Of a DNA stretch of 64,000 nucleotides, positions 1-13,082 are shown piece after piece. How positions within the stretch are numbered: the stretch's first letter is position 1; each line of letters starts with the position of its first letter. A program made the position numbers and the translations under genes. The notes under the pieces were generated by a model, which saw nothing but the letters and a program-made list of their open reading frames with translations, was not told where the DNA came from and did no database searches. Source of the stretch: Serpula lacrymans var. lacrymans S7.9 (taxonomy: Eukaryota; Basidiomycota; Agaricomycetes; Boletales; Serpulaceae); assembly GCF_000218685.1 (NCBI RefSeq), contig NW_006763292.1:2867909-2931908 (forward strand), given 5' to 3'.

Positions 1-613
1 CAACAAAGCTTTTCTAAGCTTCACACGTTTGCTCTTTAGGTTTAGGCCGCAGTACTGCCTGCAAAAGAGACGCCGTAAGGGGACAAGAGGAGCCTTGTAC
101 TGCAACCTGTATGTTTTCTGTTCGATCCTAGCGTCAGGCTGCGTATTTCTGCATGTCTCAGGAGGCAGAGGGTCTTCGCGAGCACAGAATCACCGAACCA
201 TCATTTTCCTTGAAGACTCCGTATGACTGGGCCACATCAAAGCTGTCATTCCTGTTTGCACCCGGCTGCACTGCACACCTCCAAGTTGTATGGCCACGCC
301 ATGAAACGTTGGGAGACTATGGGGATACACATCTCTGGGCAAGCCTCCAGCGAGCTCGTCGTCTCTTGCAGCGTCGAACGCGTCTGGAGCACTGCACGCG
401 ACGGGGGAGGCCGAATGTGGCTGCCGGGGAGACATCGGCTATTTTGCGAGCGCAAGAACATTATACCCAAGGCTAGTCAGCTGGCTTTGACGGTATAATA
501 GTAAGCAAAGAGCGTTTAAGCATGCTGTCTTCGAAGATACAGTTCTGCTTCTCCCAAGGCCCTCCAGACCTGTTGCCTCTTGTGGTTATACCCCGTATCT
601 TCCACTTATACAG
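1..613. other. No recognisable gene; upstream of MFS transporter
   Basis: Short overlapping ORFs occur on both strands (about 65-107 codons), but none has a recognisable domain or fungal splice pattern. The last part is presumably the promoter and 5' UTR of the transporter that starts at 614. No clear TATA box or other element stands out. Confidence 0.5.
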
Positions 614-3010
614 ATGTCCATGTCTTCCCGCACATCAGGCACCTTTAATCCCGCTGAAGGGACAAAGGAAGAAAAAATACCAACACCATTAGACGCTATG
701 GATCCCTATCTAGTCCTCCTTGAACCGACAGACGATCCACAGAACATGTCCTCCTGCAGGAGATGGCTTGCTGTTCTCGTGATCAGCTCGGCATCTCTTT
801 GTGTTACCTGTGCTTCTTCCATTGTGAGCATCGGATTCGTTATTCCAAACCCTGTCCATTTACATACTTCATTCAGGCTGCTTTCACAGAAGACGGTGTT
901 GCCCAGACTTTTGGCGTCTCTCATGAGGTAACTATCCTTGGTATCAGTTTGTTTGTCGTCGGCTTGGGACTTGGCCCATTGTTAGTTGGCCCTCTGTCGG
1001 AGGTTTATGGTATGCGTCCCAGAGCTATACACTTTAGGCGGTGCTCATCATTCACTTTTCGGCAAATCAAATAGGTCGCAATGTCGTCTACCGCATGTCG
1101 TACGCTTTCTTCTTTATATTCTCGTTTCCAATCGCTTTCGCGCCAGACATAGGTAAGATCCGGAATGTCAACAATATCATTATCAAAATGTCTCACATAC
1201 ACCGGTCACCATTGCAGCTGTCTTCTTGGTATTTCGATTCATCACCGGTCTCTGTGGCGCAGCATTCTTGAGTGTAGCAGGCGGAAGTGTCAGTGACATG
1301 TTTTCCAATGCCACAGTTGCAACGTAAGCCTCCCGGTTTCTGCCTGTTCAGAGCTACGGTTAAACCCTTATCAACAGTCCCATGGCTGTTTACACGCTGT
1401 GAGTCGTCTGTAAATTTAGGACTGCTGGTAAGGAGCATGGCTCTGACAGATTTGGACAAGATCACCCTTCATTGGTCCTGTCCTCGGGCCGTTAATCGGA
1501 GGGTAAGATGTCTCACGAACCTGTCTCGAACAAGCAGTCCGTTAACAAAGTTATCCCGTAAACGCCATTATCATTCTAATAGCTTCATAAATCAGGTCAG
1601 TGAACGTGAATAGAATTTTGAGGCTGCAACTGATGTAGCCACATCATAGAACATCGATTGGAGATGGACTTATCGTGTATTATTGTGTTGGATATTCGGT
1701 GAACTCATCGCCTTGTTATTAGTTAGTTGCTGCGGTAGAGCTTCCATCCAGTGTTCCTGTACTGATGTCCTCTCAGTTGGTTCCAGAAACTTACGTACCT
1801 GTTATCCTGAAAAGAAAGGCAAGCAAGTGGGATATACAGCTCTATCATCATCATTGCATCTCTGTTGACCATCATCATAATTATCAGAATGCGGAAATTG
1901 ACGGGGGACCCCAAATTCTACGCACCTCTAGATAGACGCGATGGGAGTTTACTTTCTGCTATCTTGTTTAGCTGCTATAAACCTTTTCGTAAGTTTTACC
2001 TATTTTCTGATGCGGCATGCATGACGCCGTCGCTCATTCTGTCACAGAACTTCTCCTATTTGACAGAATGGCATTGCTTTTAGACACATGGTACAGTTTT
2101 TCCCCTTCTCAGCAGGTCCCATGCGCTTAACGGCAATTAAAAGGAATGCCCTATTACTCGGGATCCTGTACCTAGCGTTCCAAGCCTTTCCCATTATTTT
2201 CGAGACCAATCACGGATTCAATGTCCAATCAACCGGGTTGACCTTCCTTGGAATCGGAATTGGAATGCTCGTCGGTATCTCCTCTCAGCCCTTCTGGAAC
2301 AGGTGAACATTCAGATGAGCGTTTTGTTGATTTACGCCCGCTAAAATACAAATCGCAGATTGTACGCCCGCATTGCCGCGGAGAACAATGGTAACCCGCC
2401 TCCAGAAATGCGTCTTCTGATGGGCCAAGTGGGAGGAATACTGGTCCCAATAGGTAGGCTCCACCTTCATCTCATCTCATCTCATCACACACACAAACCA
2501 CAACCATAATCCACAAACGATAAAACCTCTCACTCAAAAAACATCTTTTCTTGAAAAAATTCTGATGCTGATCGAAACCACCGCCTACAGGACTATTCTG
2601 GCTCGCATTCACCACGTACCCGCACGTTCACTGGATTGCCCCCATCATCGCGTCTATCCCGTTCGGAACTGGGGTCTACTTCGTGTTCACATCGACGTTC
2701 ACTTACCTCGTCACTGCTTATCGCCCGATAGCGGCATCTGCGATGGCGAGCAATAGCGCCCTTCGATCCGCGTTCGCCGCTGCGTTTCCCCTGTTCGCAG
2801 GGGCCATGTACGATCGCTTGGGTACAGTTGGGGCAACAGCGCTACTGGCTGGTCTCACGACGCTAATGGCCCCACTTCCGTAAGTACAGAATCTCAACGA
2901 CTAAGCCATGAGCGTCACTCTGATGTTCAAAACATATCTTTTTTTACAGTTTTATATTCTATCGGATCGGAGCGCGTCTGAGACAGAAATCACCTTTCGC
3001 CGCTTCATAA
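614..3010 (+). CDS. MFS transporter, DHA1 drug:H+ antiporter-like, multi-exon
   Basis: This is a major facilitator superfamily membrane transporter of the multidrug/polyamine (DHA1) type. The start at 614 gives a hydrophilic N-terminus followed by the first membrane segment (SRWLAVLV-type, about residue 50). Introns at 824-876, 1010-1074 and 1153-1217 join the exons in frame. Recognisable blocks are GPLLVGPLSEVYGRN (the G-x-L-x-D/E-x-x-G-R motif A region), the FRFITGLCGAAFLSVAGG segment, SPFIGPVLGPLIGGFINQ (antiporter motif C-like), WRWTYR, VPETYVPVILKRKA, and late membrane segments with AFPLFAGAMYDRLG. The last exon encodes FYRIGARLRQKSPFA and stops at 3008-3010. Splicing around 1570-1660 and 1980-2150 is not obvious, so a small defect there cannot be excluded. 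Expected to act at the plasma membrane; substrate unknown. It lies 30 kb from the diterpene cluster, so a link is not implied. Confidence 0.82.
2465..2495. repeat. (TCATC)n microsatellite in an MFS intron
   Basis: A run of TCATC pentamers followed by CA dinucleotides lies inside the intron that separates the LVPI exon from the LFWLAF exon of the transporter. Confidence 0.7.
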
Positions 3011-3604
3011 AGTTTTCTTTGACGCCTGCATTATAGTACAGTTACACAACTTCTCTTGGGATAGATTTACGCAATATCGTGTCACATCTGGATGAACAGT
3101 CTCAACACTATACATCACTTGTACGCTAATCAGCCACGCAATTTCGATAGATCGATATATAATTCACTAGACGTGCAGCTGCGGTTTTGCAGGTGTTATG
3201 TTGGAGTGCGTTCTCACTATCGTTTATGCTATGACAAGGGGCGACCCCTCTCAATGTCGTCCACCGAACGCTATAAAAAGTACATGTTCTCATTTTGTAG
3301 CCATTATGTTGATGATGAAAGCTAAGAAGCTAATTAAGTATGTATGCTATGCGAGTGTGAATGGAAAAAAGTAGAGTACTTTCAAGGTATACAGGGTGGT
3401 ATGTATGTATGTGCATTCAGACCATGTTATGATTGAGAGGAAACGAAATCGAAGTAGCGCAGCAGTTGTGCCAAAAAAAACAAGACGAGCGAAAGCGAAG
3501 GCGGAAAAAAGTTGACAAGTCGAATTGCCATAACACGCCCAACAATGAAGAACGAAACCCAAAAAAAAATAATACACAAAAGGCGAAATCAAAACCAAAA
3601 AAGT
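3011..3604. other. Intergenic, convergent 3' ends
   Basis: This is the spacer between the 3' ends of the MFS transporter (+) and the coiled-coil protein (-). It is AT-rich with several A-runs (3470-3480, 3560-3572). No gene was recognised; the ORFs here are low-complexity Lys/Arg stretches caused by A-rich sequence. Confidence 0.6.
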
Positions 3605-6600
3605 TCACGAATCGAAGCCCTCACCGTCATCACTCATACTGCGCAGATCCAGACTTGCCATATCCCCGAGATGCAGTTCATGCTCAGGGCGAAGATGCAG
3701 ACTCCCAGGAGAGCCCGTCATCTCCGTCATGCAAAAACTCGCCGTGGTAGGAGAAATGTTCCCTGTAGATGACGACACGGACTGCTGATTAGAGTTGGTG
3801 TGTCTCATACTGTCGCTTCGCTTGGGCAATGCGAGCGTAGGCGAGGGCGGAGAGATAGACCGACATGAGAACGCGCCCGCACGTTCTGATACACCGTCTT
3901 CCAACATCAACATCGACATATTGGTGGGTAGGTTTGGAAAGACAGAAGACGTTGTACTGCCTCGCCGCCGATGAGACTTTGGGACAGGATCGAAAGGGTT
4001 GGGAGAAGCTCCCATAGAACCGGTCGGACCCTGCCGTTCGGGCAAAAGTCTTGTATTTGTGTCGGGCAGAGCCGAGTGATGCGAGAAGTGCCGCTGGAGC
4101 GGGGGCTTTTGAGGTACTTTGTGGGGAGGATGGACTATGGTTTGATCGAACACGGTCCTTGAGAAAGACGGTGGTGGTCGTGGAGTAGGCGCAGGCCGAT
4201 GAAGCTGCTCTAACAGCTCGCCCACCCTGTCTTCGAGAACACAAATGCGCTCTCGCAGTTGCGTGTTCTCCTCACGTAGCATTTTGCTCGAGCGTTGCGA
4301 GTCAGATAGGGCGGAAAGCAGTGCTTCCGTCTCGAGCTCGTGCTTCTCTTTCATCAGCTGAATCGTAGCCTGCTGAGCAGACGACGAGACTGAGATCGAG
4401 GTAGGCGCCGTTGAACCACCAGAAAACGTCGTCCTAGGGGTAGATGAGAACGTAGGGCTACCAGTCCAAGCCATTCCCGCCTCTGACGGTGTCATTGTTC
4501 GAGAAATGCTACCATTTCTACCCCATGAAGAAGTGGAGCCGGCCTCCGATAGCGCCATCCTCGAAGGCGTATATCTGGATTCTCGCTCACTGCTCGTCCT
4601 TATGGAAGCATAGCGAGACGCTCCTCCCCCACTCTGTGCTTCTCGACTGTCCCGCTCGGGATCCAACAAACCAGCAGCAGCAAAAGCTTTCGCTGTTCGT
4701 GGCCCCAGCCACTCCGTAGTGGGAGGCCTGTTGGACAGCGACGACGACGGTCGCACTTCATGTGGAGCACCGTAGGAAGAGACAGAATGTGGAGAGAGGC
4801 GCGTTTCCTCCACACTCATGCTCCTTTTCCTATTGAAAAACAGGTGGGCGCGCCTTTTCTTGCTGACCTCTGTTTGGCCATTCATATCCAAACTTGGACG
4901 AGCATAGTGGGGGCGCCGAGAATCGGTGGCAGCACTTAGAGATGAAGGGGCTCTAGATGGGGGCGAAACAGATCCTGCTTCAGGCAGGACAGGGTAAGAT
5001 GGTGCATCGGGAGTGCGGAAAGGTCGTGTTGCAGGGGTGTATGAAGAGGCGTGCCGACTGGGCGTCGCAAGCCGCGACTGCAAGGGTCTCCTGGCGGAAG
5101 ACTCGCCGAGGTTATATGGCTTGTTAGATGAAACCGGGGAATAACCATTCGATGACAGGGGGGAGGGAGGCTGATGTCGTCGTTTCACCGCAGCCGACGA
5201 AATGTGACGCACACTATCATCAGCTCCAGGCTTTTCCATTGGTTCCACATCTGGAGGGGCAGGAGCGCCCGTCACGGAGCGCATAAGCCGAGGAAGGGAC
5301 GAAGGACTCTGCCGTGACGATGGACCTCTTGAGAGCGATACAGAGCGCCTTGCAGGAGATGATTGGGCGCTAACGAGAGGCGATGGGTGTTGGTATGTAA
5401 ATGTATCTCTACTGCTTCGAGGGGATTTTTCAGGCGACGAGAAAGAATCGAGCATCTGAGAGGCGGACTTCTGAGGACTGTCGCCTCGACTGGGCGTGAC
5501 GGAATGTGATCGTGGTGGGACAGCAGGAATAGAACTGTGGAAGGGCGCAGTGCGTCCTTGAACACGATTGGGGCTCAGGAGCGCTGCGAGATCGGGATCC
5601 AGAGCGTCGAAGTTGAAAGTAGCATCAGCTTCTTTTCCGCCATGTCCATTATCGTCAACTGCCATCAAGTCGGTAGGGATGGGAGTAGCTTCCTCCACGA
5701 CGATTCCGTTCACGCCATTTAGCCACTCGGTTGCCATACCCACGTCCTTCACCATTAGAGCATCCATGACTTCGGCCGTCAGCTTCGAAGTAGAGAGGTC
5801 AAGAGCAGAAGCATCCCTAGAGTCGGGTGTATGCAGTCCATCCAATACTCGGCGAGAGGGGGACACTGGAGAACAACTCCGGCTGCTTTCAAGTACATGG
5901 GATTCATCCAGTTGTGGTATATACTTTGAAATACCAGAATTCTCAGCTTCAATTATCGTTGAAAGATCAGTTCCAAGTGGTGGTCCAGGAGATGGAGTCG
6001 GAAGGATTTGTCCTAAGATGAAAACGCGTCAAGTAACGTAGAGAAAGACCATACAATAACGCACTGTAGTTATCATCGCTGTTACTGTTGCGAGATGGCG
6101 AATGTGACTCAGCCAAGTCAGGACCTGGTTTCACCAGATAACCATGCTCCCTGTCCATCGCATCCAACTTCGTATTTGCCTCAATCGAAATGACAGGATA
6201 CTCCTCTGAATCCTCTACTCGGGGAAAAGTTCCGGAACCTTTCCTTTCTCCAGTCATAGAACGACGTATGGACCCAAAGGTGACAAAAGAGTGTTTTGAA
6301 GGATTAGGACTTGCTACCTCGACATTTGCAGGTAGATTAGGCCGAAAAGACAGAAGGTTGCGAAGAGAACGAAAAGAAGGTATGGAGGACGCAGGTGTAT
6401 TGGAGCCATTGGAAATGGTGTAGGTAGAAGACACTGGACTAGCATGGACTGGCGTGCTATGTCCTGAAGGTCGACGGGAATGCGTGGCGAGTGTTATTTG
6501 CGGCAAGGATATCGCATTGGAAAGTGCACTCCGGGAAGACTGGGGAGTTGAGATATTAATCGGGATGCGGGAATGGTTCGGAAACGGTGAACGCTGAAAT

Positions 6601-6614
6601 GGGTCTTCAGGCAT
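3605..6614 (-). CDS. Large Ser/Pro-rich protein with central coiled coil, function unknown
   Basis: This protein of about 985 residues is encoded in two exons (6065-6614 and 3605-6012). The 52-bp intron begins GTGCGT and ends CTTAG; the alternative donor would give an improbably short 37-bp intron. Most of the protein is low-complexity, rich in Ser, Pro, Thr and Arg, as in a disordered, phosphorylation-prone protein. A helical segment with a heptad pattern is visible around residues 690-745 (LMKEKHELETEALLSAL, then LREENTQLRERICVLED), a probable dimerising coiled coil. A block reading TEWLGPRTAKAFAAAGLLD precedes it and looks like a conserved motif of Agaricomycete hypothetical proteins. There are no membrane segments, signal peptide or catalytic motif. 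The start ATG at 6614 gives MPEDPFQRS. I do not recognise a function; a scaffold or cell-cortex role would be a guess from composition only. Confidence 0.85.
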
Positions 6615-7269
6615 TGTGTTTTGTTCACTCTAAAGGTCTTCTTGCTTTGCTGATATTGTCGTCTAATGGATACTAAAGAAAACCAGCAACTTCATCCCGA
6701 AAAACGCGTATTTCTTGACGAAAGCCCAAAGCAAGTGGAAGGAAAACAGAATGAACCAGTGATTGTGGGAGAAAGGCGGCTAATGTGGCTTATCGACCTC
6801 TCGCTCTTAAATTCGCACTGGCAACAGAATTGCTTCCAATGTCGATATGCTACGCCAGAATTGTTGCAATGGCGATGATATAACTGCAACTTGCAACTCA
6901 AGCACCAAGGCCATTCCATAGTAATAGCAAATGGAAACATTCGAACAACGCGGCAACCGGACAATGACTCGGATACAATACCTTCACTTCGTCATCTCAA
7001 TCTGAACTTACAATCAGCCATTTGCAATGATGGGAGAGCACATTCACTATTATTACGAAAAATCATAGGCATGCCCGAGCCCGCAGCACACCCAAGTACA
7101 TACATCGAACAGACTCAACAAAGAATCTGTCGGCCTCTGCCCTATCTTTACAGCATTTTTTTCTAATCTGCGTCTGTATTCTCGCAATGAAACATATAGT
7201 ACCAGATGTAGGAAATGTGAGAGAATGGAATCGGTACATGGGAGGACCTCAGCAAAGAGGGCCCATATC
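6615..7269. other. Intergenic, no recognised gene
   Basis: This spacer lies between the start of the coiled-coil gene and the stop of the ATO-type transporter, both on the minus strand. Short ORFs on both strands have no domain and no consistent codon pattern. It should hold the coiled-coil gene promoter and the ATO 3' UTR. Confidence 0.55.
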
Positions 7270-8424
7270 TTAAACGTTGGAGGGCGCGAGGATGAGAGGA
7301 GGGAGACGGATGTACGAGAAAGTGGTCTGCTGCGTCCAGAAGAGCGAGAGCGCTCCATAGTAAGCACCAAACGATGCCACAATGCCCAATGCGCCACCGG
7401 CCGTGTTCAGGTGCGCGTTTCCTACCAAGGTTATCTTTCAGTTATCAAGGTTTCATGAAAAGAACAAAGAAGTCCTACCTGTGAAGGAACTTGCCGACAG
7501 ACAGCTAAGGGCACACACTGTAAAGAAGAGTGTCACTACAATAGGTGCAGTTGTTCGGATAGCCCCGAGGCTGGTAACACTTCTTAGCACCCTTGAAATA
7601 GGATAAACAGATTATCCGTTACTTACCAGAAAACGAAAGTGATCAAACTTAAAATAGAGACTGTTAGTCTAAAATTGTCTTGCGCCAGGAATGTGACTCA
7701 CGCCCATATTCCAAGGTAAATGCCAATGGCATGACTGAATTCCTCGCCTACCACGCCATCAACCGTATATGCTGCCCTGGTGGAAAGTCAGTTCCTTCAC
7801 CATCATGACTAGCGACGAAGACGTACGCAAGACCCATTTGTGGTAGGTACAGAGCACCATAGCTAAAGTTGAAACCACCGTATGTAGTGAAGACAGTACT
7901 AAAATCGCATGTTAAGCTAGTGAGACTAAGAAACGGTGATAATTCGTGTTGACTTACGCGCTAAAAGTGTTACTGCGAAGAAACGACCTCAGGACGGTGA
8001 ATCAAAGAGAAAGTGGGATAACATACCCAAGGAACATTTCCCACATGCCGACCAATGTTTGTGATATACCTCCGTAGCTGTGCAGCGGGTGAATACAACA
8101 GCCTCATGTAGACGGGGGAAACAACTCACAATGTCGCAAAGACGAGGACAAGATTGGGTGTTGTCACGTTGCCGGCATGGAGAGTGAGGATGGATGAACA
8201 GAGGAAGACAGTGCCATAAGCCAACATCCCAAGAGGTGCCTATACATCGTCAGAAACTGTCAGTCATAGGCACAGAAGAGAGAGCAACAGCTACTGACAG
8301 GATTACCATACGTCCGCTGATAGGGCTGCATCATTGGTTGTGCTGGAGGAGTATCTGGGCTAGCAGCCTGAACGTAATAGCTGTCATTCCGACCATCTTT
8401 CTCGGTGATAGAGTTGGCCGACAT
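7270..8424 (-). CDS. GPR1/FUN34/YaaH (ATO) family acetate/ammonium transporter-like protein
   Basis: This small polytopic membrane protein belongs to the ATO family, whose members move acetate and related monocarboxylates or affect ammonium export. The gene has about eight exons. Exon 1 starts at the ATG at 8422-8424 (MSANSITEKDG) and carries YGNP, completed after the first intron by APLGMLAYG; this is the NPAPLG family signature. Later exons read FYGGISQTLVGMWEMFLGNTF, GGFNFSYGALYLPQMGL, VDGVVGEEFSHAIGIYLGIW, TTAPIVVTLFFTVCALSCL and NTAGGALGIVASFGAYYGAL, matching the family's six membrane segments in order. The last exon ends WTQQTTFSYIRLPPLILAPSNV and stops at 7270-7272. Reading frame is kept across all inferred GT-AG introns. 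Substrate specificity cannot be read from sequence. Confidence 0.9.
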
Positions 8425-11400
8425 AGTGAATCGCTAGAGCTGCGACAGGAGGGTGCTATGTTCAGGGGAAGAGGAAGAGCAGAGATTGGGAAAAGAAGTA
8501 TCTCCCTTCATTTATACTCGCAAAACAGAAGCAGTCCGTAACACGAACCTTTTTTTCAGTTGGAGCGGGATACGCCTTTGGATGCTCGCACGGTTTGATG
8601 GGAAGTTGTGACAACCGCCATCGTTAATCTTCAGTGCTCAGAAAGGTTCATATGCCTGAGACTGCAGTGTTCTCCTGCAAAGATGGTATCAACCGACTGA
8701 TTAGGACTGATTGGACAAAATCCGTGGGTATTCCCACCACAAGATCTGCTCCCGACGATCTTGCGAGTCTCCGAGGAGGAAACGACAAATCATTAAAACC
8801 GGAAAATCACACCTTTTCTTGTACAGACTCCGGGACCATCAAGAGAGAAGGGACAAGTGCTCAAACGCGTGCTGCATCGTATACGTTGTGTTCCCACTGC
8901 ACAACCGCCCGTTTGGTACCGACCTTGCGGAGGAATATGGACACGAATTGATCAGCCTCGATCGAGAGGTAAAACTGTAAACGCAGCCGGCACGGTCTAC
9001 AAACCTGGCACTCACGTCCTTACCACTGCACCCGTCCTGCGAAATATTACCACTTCAAACGTGTCCAGATAGAATGTCCACAAGTCAGCGTTCCCGGGCC
9101 TGTTCAAGGTAAGAAGACTCTGGCAAACCTCGAGTGACTGGGTCAGGTGAGAGAATTGCATTAATTTACGGTCTTCATTCTTCCATTTACGTAACGACTA
9201 TGATATCTTCTATGAGAGAAGTCACATAAACCTCAGGGTGGCGTTAGAACACTCCAAAAATCCTCTTTATCATACTAACATCCAGTTTACAGGGAAGATA
9301 CGCTGTTCAGGCACGTACCTTTTCGCATGCAGAGAACTGTAAAAGATAAATAGGCATGTCCCTTTCATCAAAATCACACTGACATGTATCACATTGGCAG
9401 CCCCCTCGATATATATATGATAGCTCTGCACCCTTGAGAGCCTCCTCTCCGGCAACGGCCATCCCCACTCCCACTGACGTCTGCCCGTGTAGGTACGCAT
9501 TGCCTTTTACTGTCCAGACTTTTCGTCACGCGCGATAAACGCACCGCTGACAATCTGATATGAGACCACACAGATGCGCCGGGGCGACAGGTCGACAGTT
9601 GATCACTATTGTATTCTGATATTGTCTGTGGCGTAGTACCTGTTCGCTGCAAGAAGGAGGATGTGGATATTGGTACACGTGAATTCCCATCTTATCACGC
9701 GAATGCTGCTTATCTATCGTGAATACCCGCCCAGCGTTGAATTGTCCACCTTATGCGTGTAACAAGATGTATCAGGTCTTACAACCTCAAACCAGACTGC
9801 GAGCACTCACGGTGATTAACCTCACATCAACACTCGTCGGCAGCAAGACCCAGCGTCTAGATTAACGAGAAAGACGTGATGATAACGCCAACAGGCAGCC
9901 TGTAATACTAACTGGCAACAAAGAACTCATCAATCTAGGCCTTCCGCTTTGCACAATGATGGTCGACATGCCAGGTTCTCACTGTTGATACTATTCTCAC
10001 CTCCTTGCGCGAACAGGCCAATAACCGGTAAACAGCGCTTCTTCAACTCCTTTTGTGAAACCTGCAGAGTGGCTTCGTTCCATCCTACACTACGCACGAC
10101 GTACAATCGGTCGTGTCTGTACTCCGTGATTGTGGATAAACAGAGCTTATCCTTTCGCTCCCGCTAGACCCATGTTTTTGACATGGTAAGGCTGACATCC
10201 CCGACGGCCCGGTGATTCACCGGTGAGAGACCTACAGTATAGTGACTCGTCACATTCCAGCGCCAACTGCGCCAACTCGCAGCAATCTGCATATTTTTAT
10301 CCGCAAGGTGGGATTTTCAAGAATACGAAGATCTTCTAGATAACTTCGTGTTCAATGTGTGGAGTGAATTCAACCAGCGCAACGTCCACGGACGCGTGCC
10401 TTCCAGGAAGGTTACTAGGACACGCGCATGGAATGGACGTTGCATTGTTTGTGTCATTTTTAGTTTGATGAATGACATGAGAAACGGTGTGTGGTATTCA
10501 TGACTGTGATTGAGTCAAGCTTCAAAGCTGTTTTGCAAATTGCGGAAATGCAAGAACAGACCGGTCAGGGCATCAAAGTGGGTTTGACATCGCTAATTCA
10601 GACCTCGACAGGCATGGGCTCGCTATTTACTAAAGTGGTACTCGACGAAGAGGCAATGGGGATGCGGTTCGTGGTTTGCCTGATAACAGCAAAGTTTACG
10701 GCATCAGACAATATCAGAAATAGATGCTGGAAAAACACACACCATATTTGACTATAAGTTGTATGGTGTCAACTGATCAGTCCGCGGTCAAGTTTGGACT
10801 GTCGAATACCCGACGTTCGTTACGAGGGGCAAGAGCAAGAAACAACTGATTTATCCCATACTTCCGTGAGGCGCGCAATGTAACTTCACGCCATGAATGA
10901 ATTCAAGCAAGCGCAACCTGTGTGTGCTGCTACTAGGCTACACATCATGTCGAATCAACACCTTATGGATAAAGGGCGGGATAAAGTGTATTGTGGCTGT
11001 GAGAGCCAGGGACGAGTTGACGGAGGTTGTCGGTAATTCTATAGGCATGGTCCTTCACACACTGTGCGACCGTACAAGATTTGATGGAAGGACAAGAATG
11101 GAATTATACCTTGCACACCATTTTTGAATTACTTCGTTAATATGGGGTACTGTTTGCAAGCGATAGCATCACAAGCACAGGCGGTCGTGTGTGATCCCGC
11201 CATTCTCCGTCGGGCTTTCTCTCAACCAATATCGCGACGCACGATGAGCTGAATAATCCTGACAGCCCTCTAGTCCAGAAGTAGGACGTATATTAAGCAA
11301 ATAAAGTAGGTTGACCTCGACGGCCGCCATCGAGGCAGCAAGATGAATGTCGGTCCCGATAAGTCCCACTTTATGTCCATCGCGATCGTGACAGGATATC

Positions 11401-12015
11401 ATGACGAGTAAAGGTTCGCGCCAAGCTGAGAAGACCGCTGCTTGTGGAATTTTCAGGGGCGGTACGACGGCCCAGTCAGTGATCCCGGGTTCTGTGAGCG
11501 ATACGCGCATATCCCTTAGTGTCCCACATATTCAATATCTTCAGGAATTCTTACCGAAGCCAGTTGACTATTTCTCCTCTCATATCGTTTTGCATACCCA
11601 ATATCTCGAAGGGCTATAGGATCATCACAGGATGGTGCGAACGGCGAACGGTGGCTATACGACTTTGCCTGCGAGAAACTCGGTAACCTTCTTTGTTATG
11701 TTCATTCCAGATTCCCGACGAAAAGGCCATAGAACGTAACTAATCCACGTAGTCCAGAGACGAGCAAGAGCAGTTCGTCACATTGCCAGAATTCGCATTG
11801 TGCACGTTGGGGAACTATGGAGGCACGTGACACCATGAGGCTAGTCTGAGCTTGAAATACTTCCAAAAATAGTAAGTAATGTATTTACATTCCGAATTCC
11901 GATTCCCCATATTCCGACGTGCTCAATTTGCATCTACCCACGAAGTGTTCTTCCACTTGAAGTCTTTGCATCTCAACAACTTCGAGTCTCACCCAAGCTC
12001 ACAAAAGTATCTGTA
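8425..12015. other. 3.6 kb without a recognisable gene
   Basis: Only scattered ORFs of 60-115 codons occur, on both strands, with no domain, no in-frame exon chain and no long hydrophobic or low-complexity segment. The longest, on the minus strand at 11169-11510 and on the plus strand at 10491-10751, do not resemble any family I know. No LTR ends, terminal inverted repeats or tRNA signatures were found. It includes the ATO promoter (from 8425 up) and the Mpv17 promoter (up to 12015). Confidence 0.5.
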
Positions 12016-13082
12016 ATGGCATCCTTACTGAGACTGTACAAGTACGTGTCTTTTTTAAGTCTGTGACTACTTATTTCACAGCACTGTTTTGGTTATCACA
12101 GCGCTGCACTAATTCGCCGTCCTATGCTTACCCAGAGTGCGACTGCAGCTTTCTTATTCGGAGCTGGGGACGTGATTGCTCAGCAAGCAATTGAAGGCCA
12201 AGGCAAAAACCATGATGTGGGTTAATGTCCGCACCACCTACATGGAAAATTTTCACTCACATAACAACTGTGCTTCCGTCTAGTTCGCGCGTACTGCGAG
12301 ATTAACTCTATACGGAGGTCCGTCTCGTTTCATCCCGATTGGGTGGAAGTATCTTTGTCTCATCTTGCATTTCAGGAGTCGCCTTTGGGCCCGCCCTGAC
12401 CAAGTGGTACCAAATGCTGAATCGCATCAAGTTTTCAAGTCCCACGAAAGCGGTTATTTATCGTGTAAGATTCCTATTTCCTCGCACTTCCTATGACACA
12501 GGGACCATGACTCATCCTTTCCACAGGTCTGGCTTGATCAAGCTGTTCTGACACCTGGTACGTTGACGCATCCTTATTTGTAATTTCGCCCTTTTGACCA
12601 CTTGTATTATGCAGTTGCCGTCGGATTCTTCTTCGGCTCCATGAGCATTATGGAAGGAAAAGGTATTGCGGGCGCACAAGAACGAATCACTTCTGTAAGT
12701 AACCCGCCCTTGCTTTGCTTTTGAAGATGTACTTACTTCCACCTTTCAGGCTTACACACCAACGCTCATCCGTAACTGGTAAGGCGTGCCCATCCATACC
12801 TGACAGTCAATGCTTACTGAAACTAAACCCTCACTTCCCAGGACGGTCTTCATACCAACGCAAATTATCAATTTCGCCATCGTGCCTCATCATTTACGTT
12901 TCGTAGTAGTCAGCGTTGTCAGCTTGTTCTGGAGTAAGCATTCCCGTTTGCTTGGCTTTGATCCCGTCTCACATTGACATAAATCGGCAGACACATACCT
13001 TAGCGCTGTCAATGCTCAGCAGCAAAAGATCGCCGACGTGGCCCACTTTGAAACTCCTGCAGAGTCGGAGAAAACAGAATAG
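12016..13082 (+). CDS. Mpv17/PMP22 family membrane protein (Sym1-like)
   Basis: This small four-helix membrane protein belongs to the Mpv17/PMP22 family, found in the mitochondrial inner membrane or the peroxisome. The gene starts at 12016 (MASLLRLYN) and has about eight short exons joined by GT-AG introns that keep the frame. Family landmarks appear in order: RRPMLTQSATAAFLFGAGDVIAQQ, RLTLYGGVAFGPALTKWYQ, VWLDQAVLTPVAVGFFFGSM (the WxDQxxxxP block), and NWTVFIPTQIINFAIVPHHLR with LFWNTYLS (the NWxxxxPxQxxNFxxVPxxxR...WxxYLS signature). The C-terminal tail ends in ETPAESEKTE and the stop is at 13080-13082. In yeast the Sym1 relative is needed for growth under heat/ethanol stress. The gene looks intact and independent of the neighbouring repeats. 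Confidence 0.92.

Noticed and set aside
614..3010. MFS transporter as part of the diterpene cluster
   Set aside because: It lies 30 kb away beyond conserved housekeeping-type genes and a repeat island; proximity does not support a link.
3433..6041. Plus-strand ORFs opposite the coiled-coil gene
   Set aside because: They are antisense shadows of the minus-strand frame; no independent motif.
8194..8541. Plus-strand ORF of 115 codons over the ATO gene start
   Set aside because: It overlaps ATO exons that have a clear family signature on the other strand.
10491..11510. ORFs of 86 codons (+, 10491-10751) and 113 codons (-, 11169-11510) as genes
   Set aside because: No domain, no splice-linked neighbours and no codon pattern different from flanking sequence; such lengths are expected by chance.
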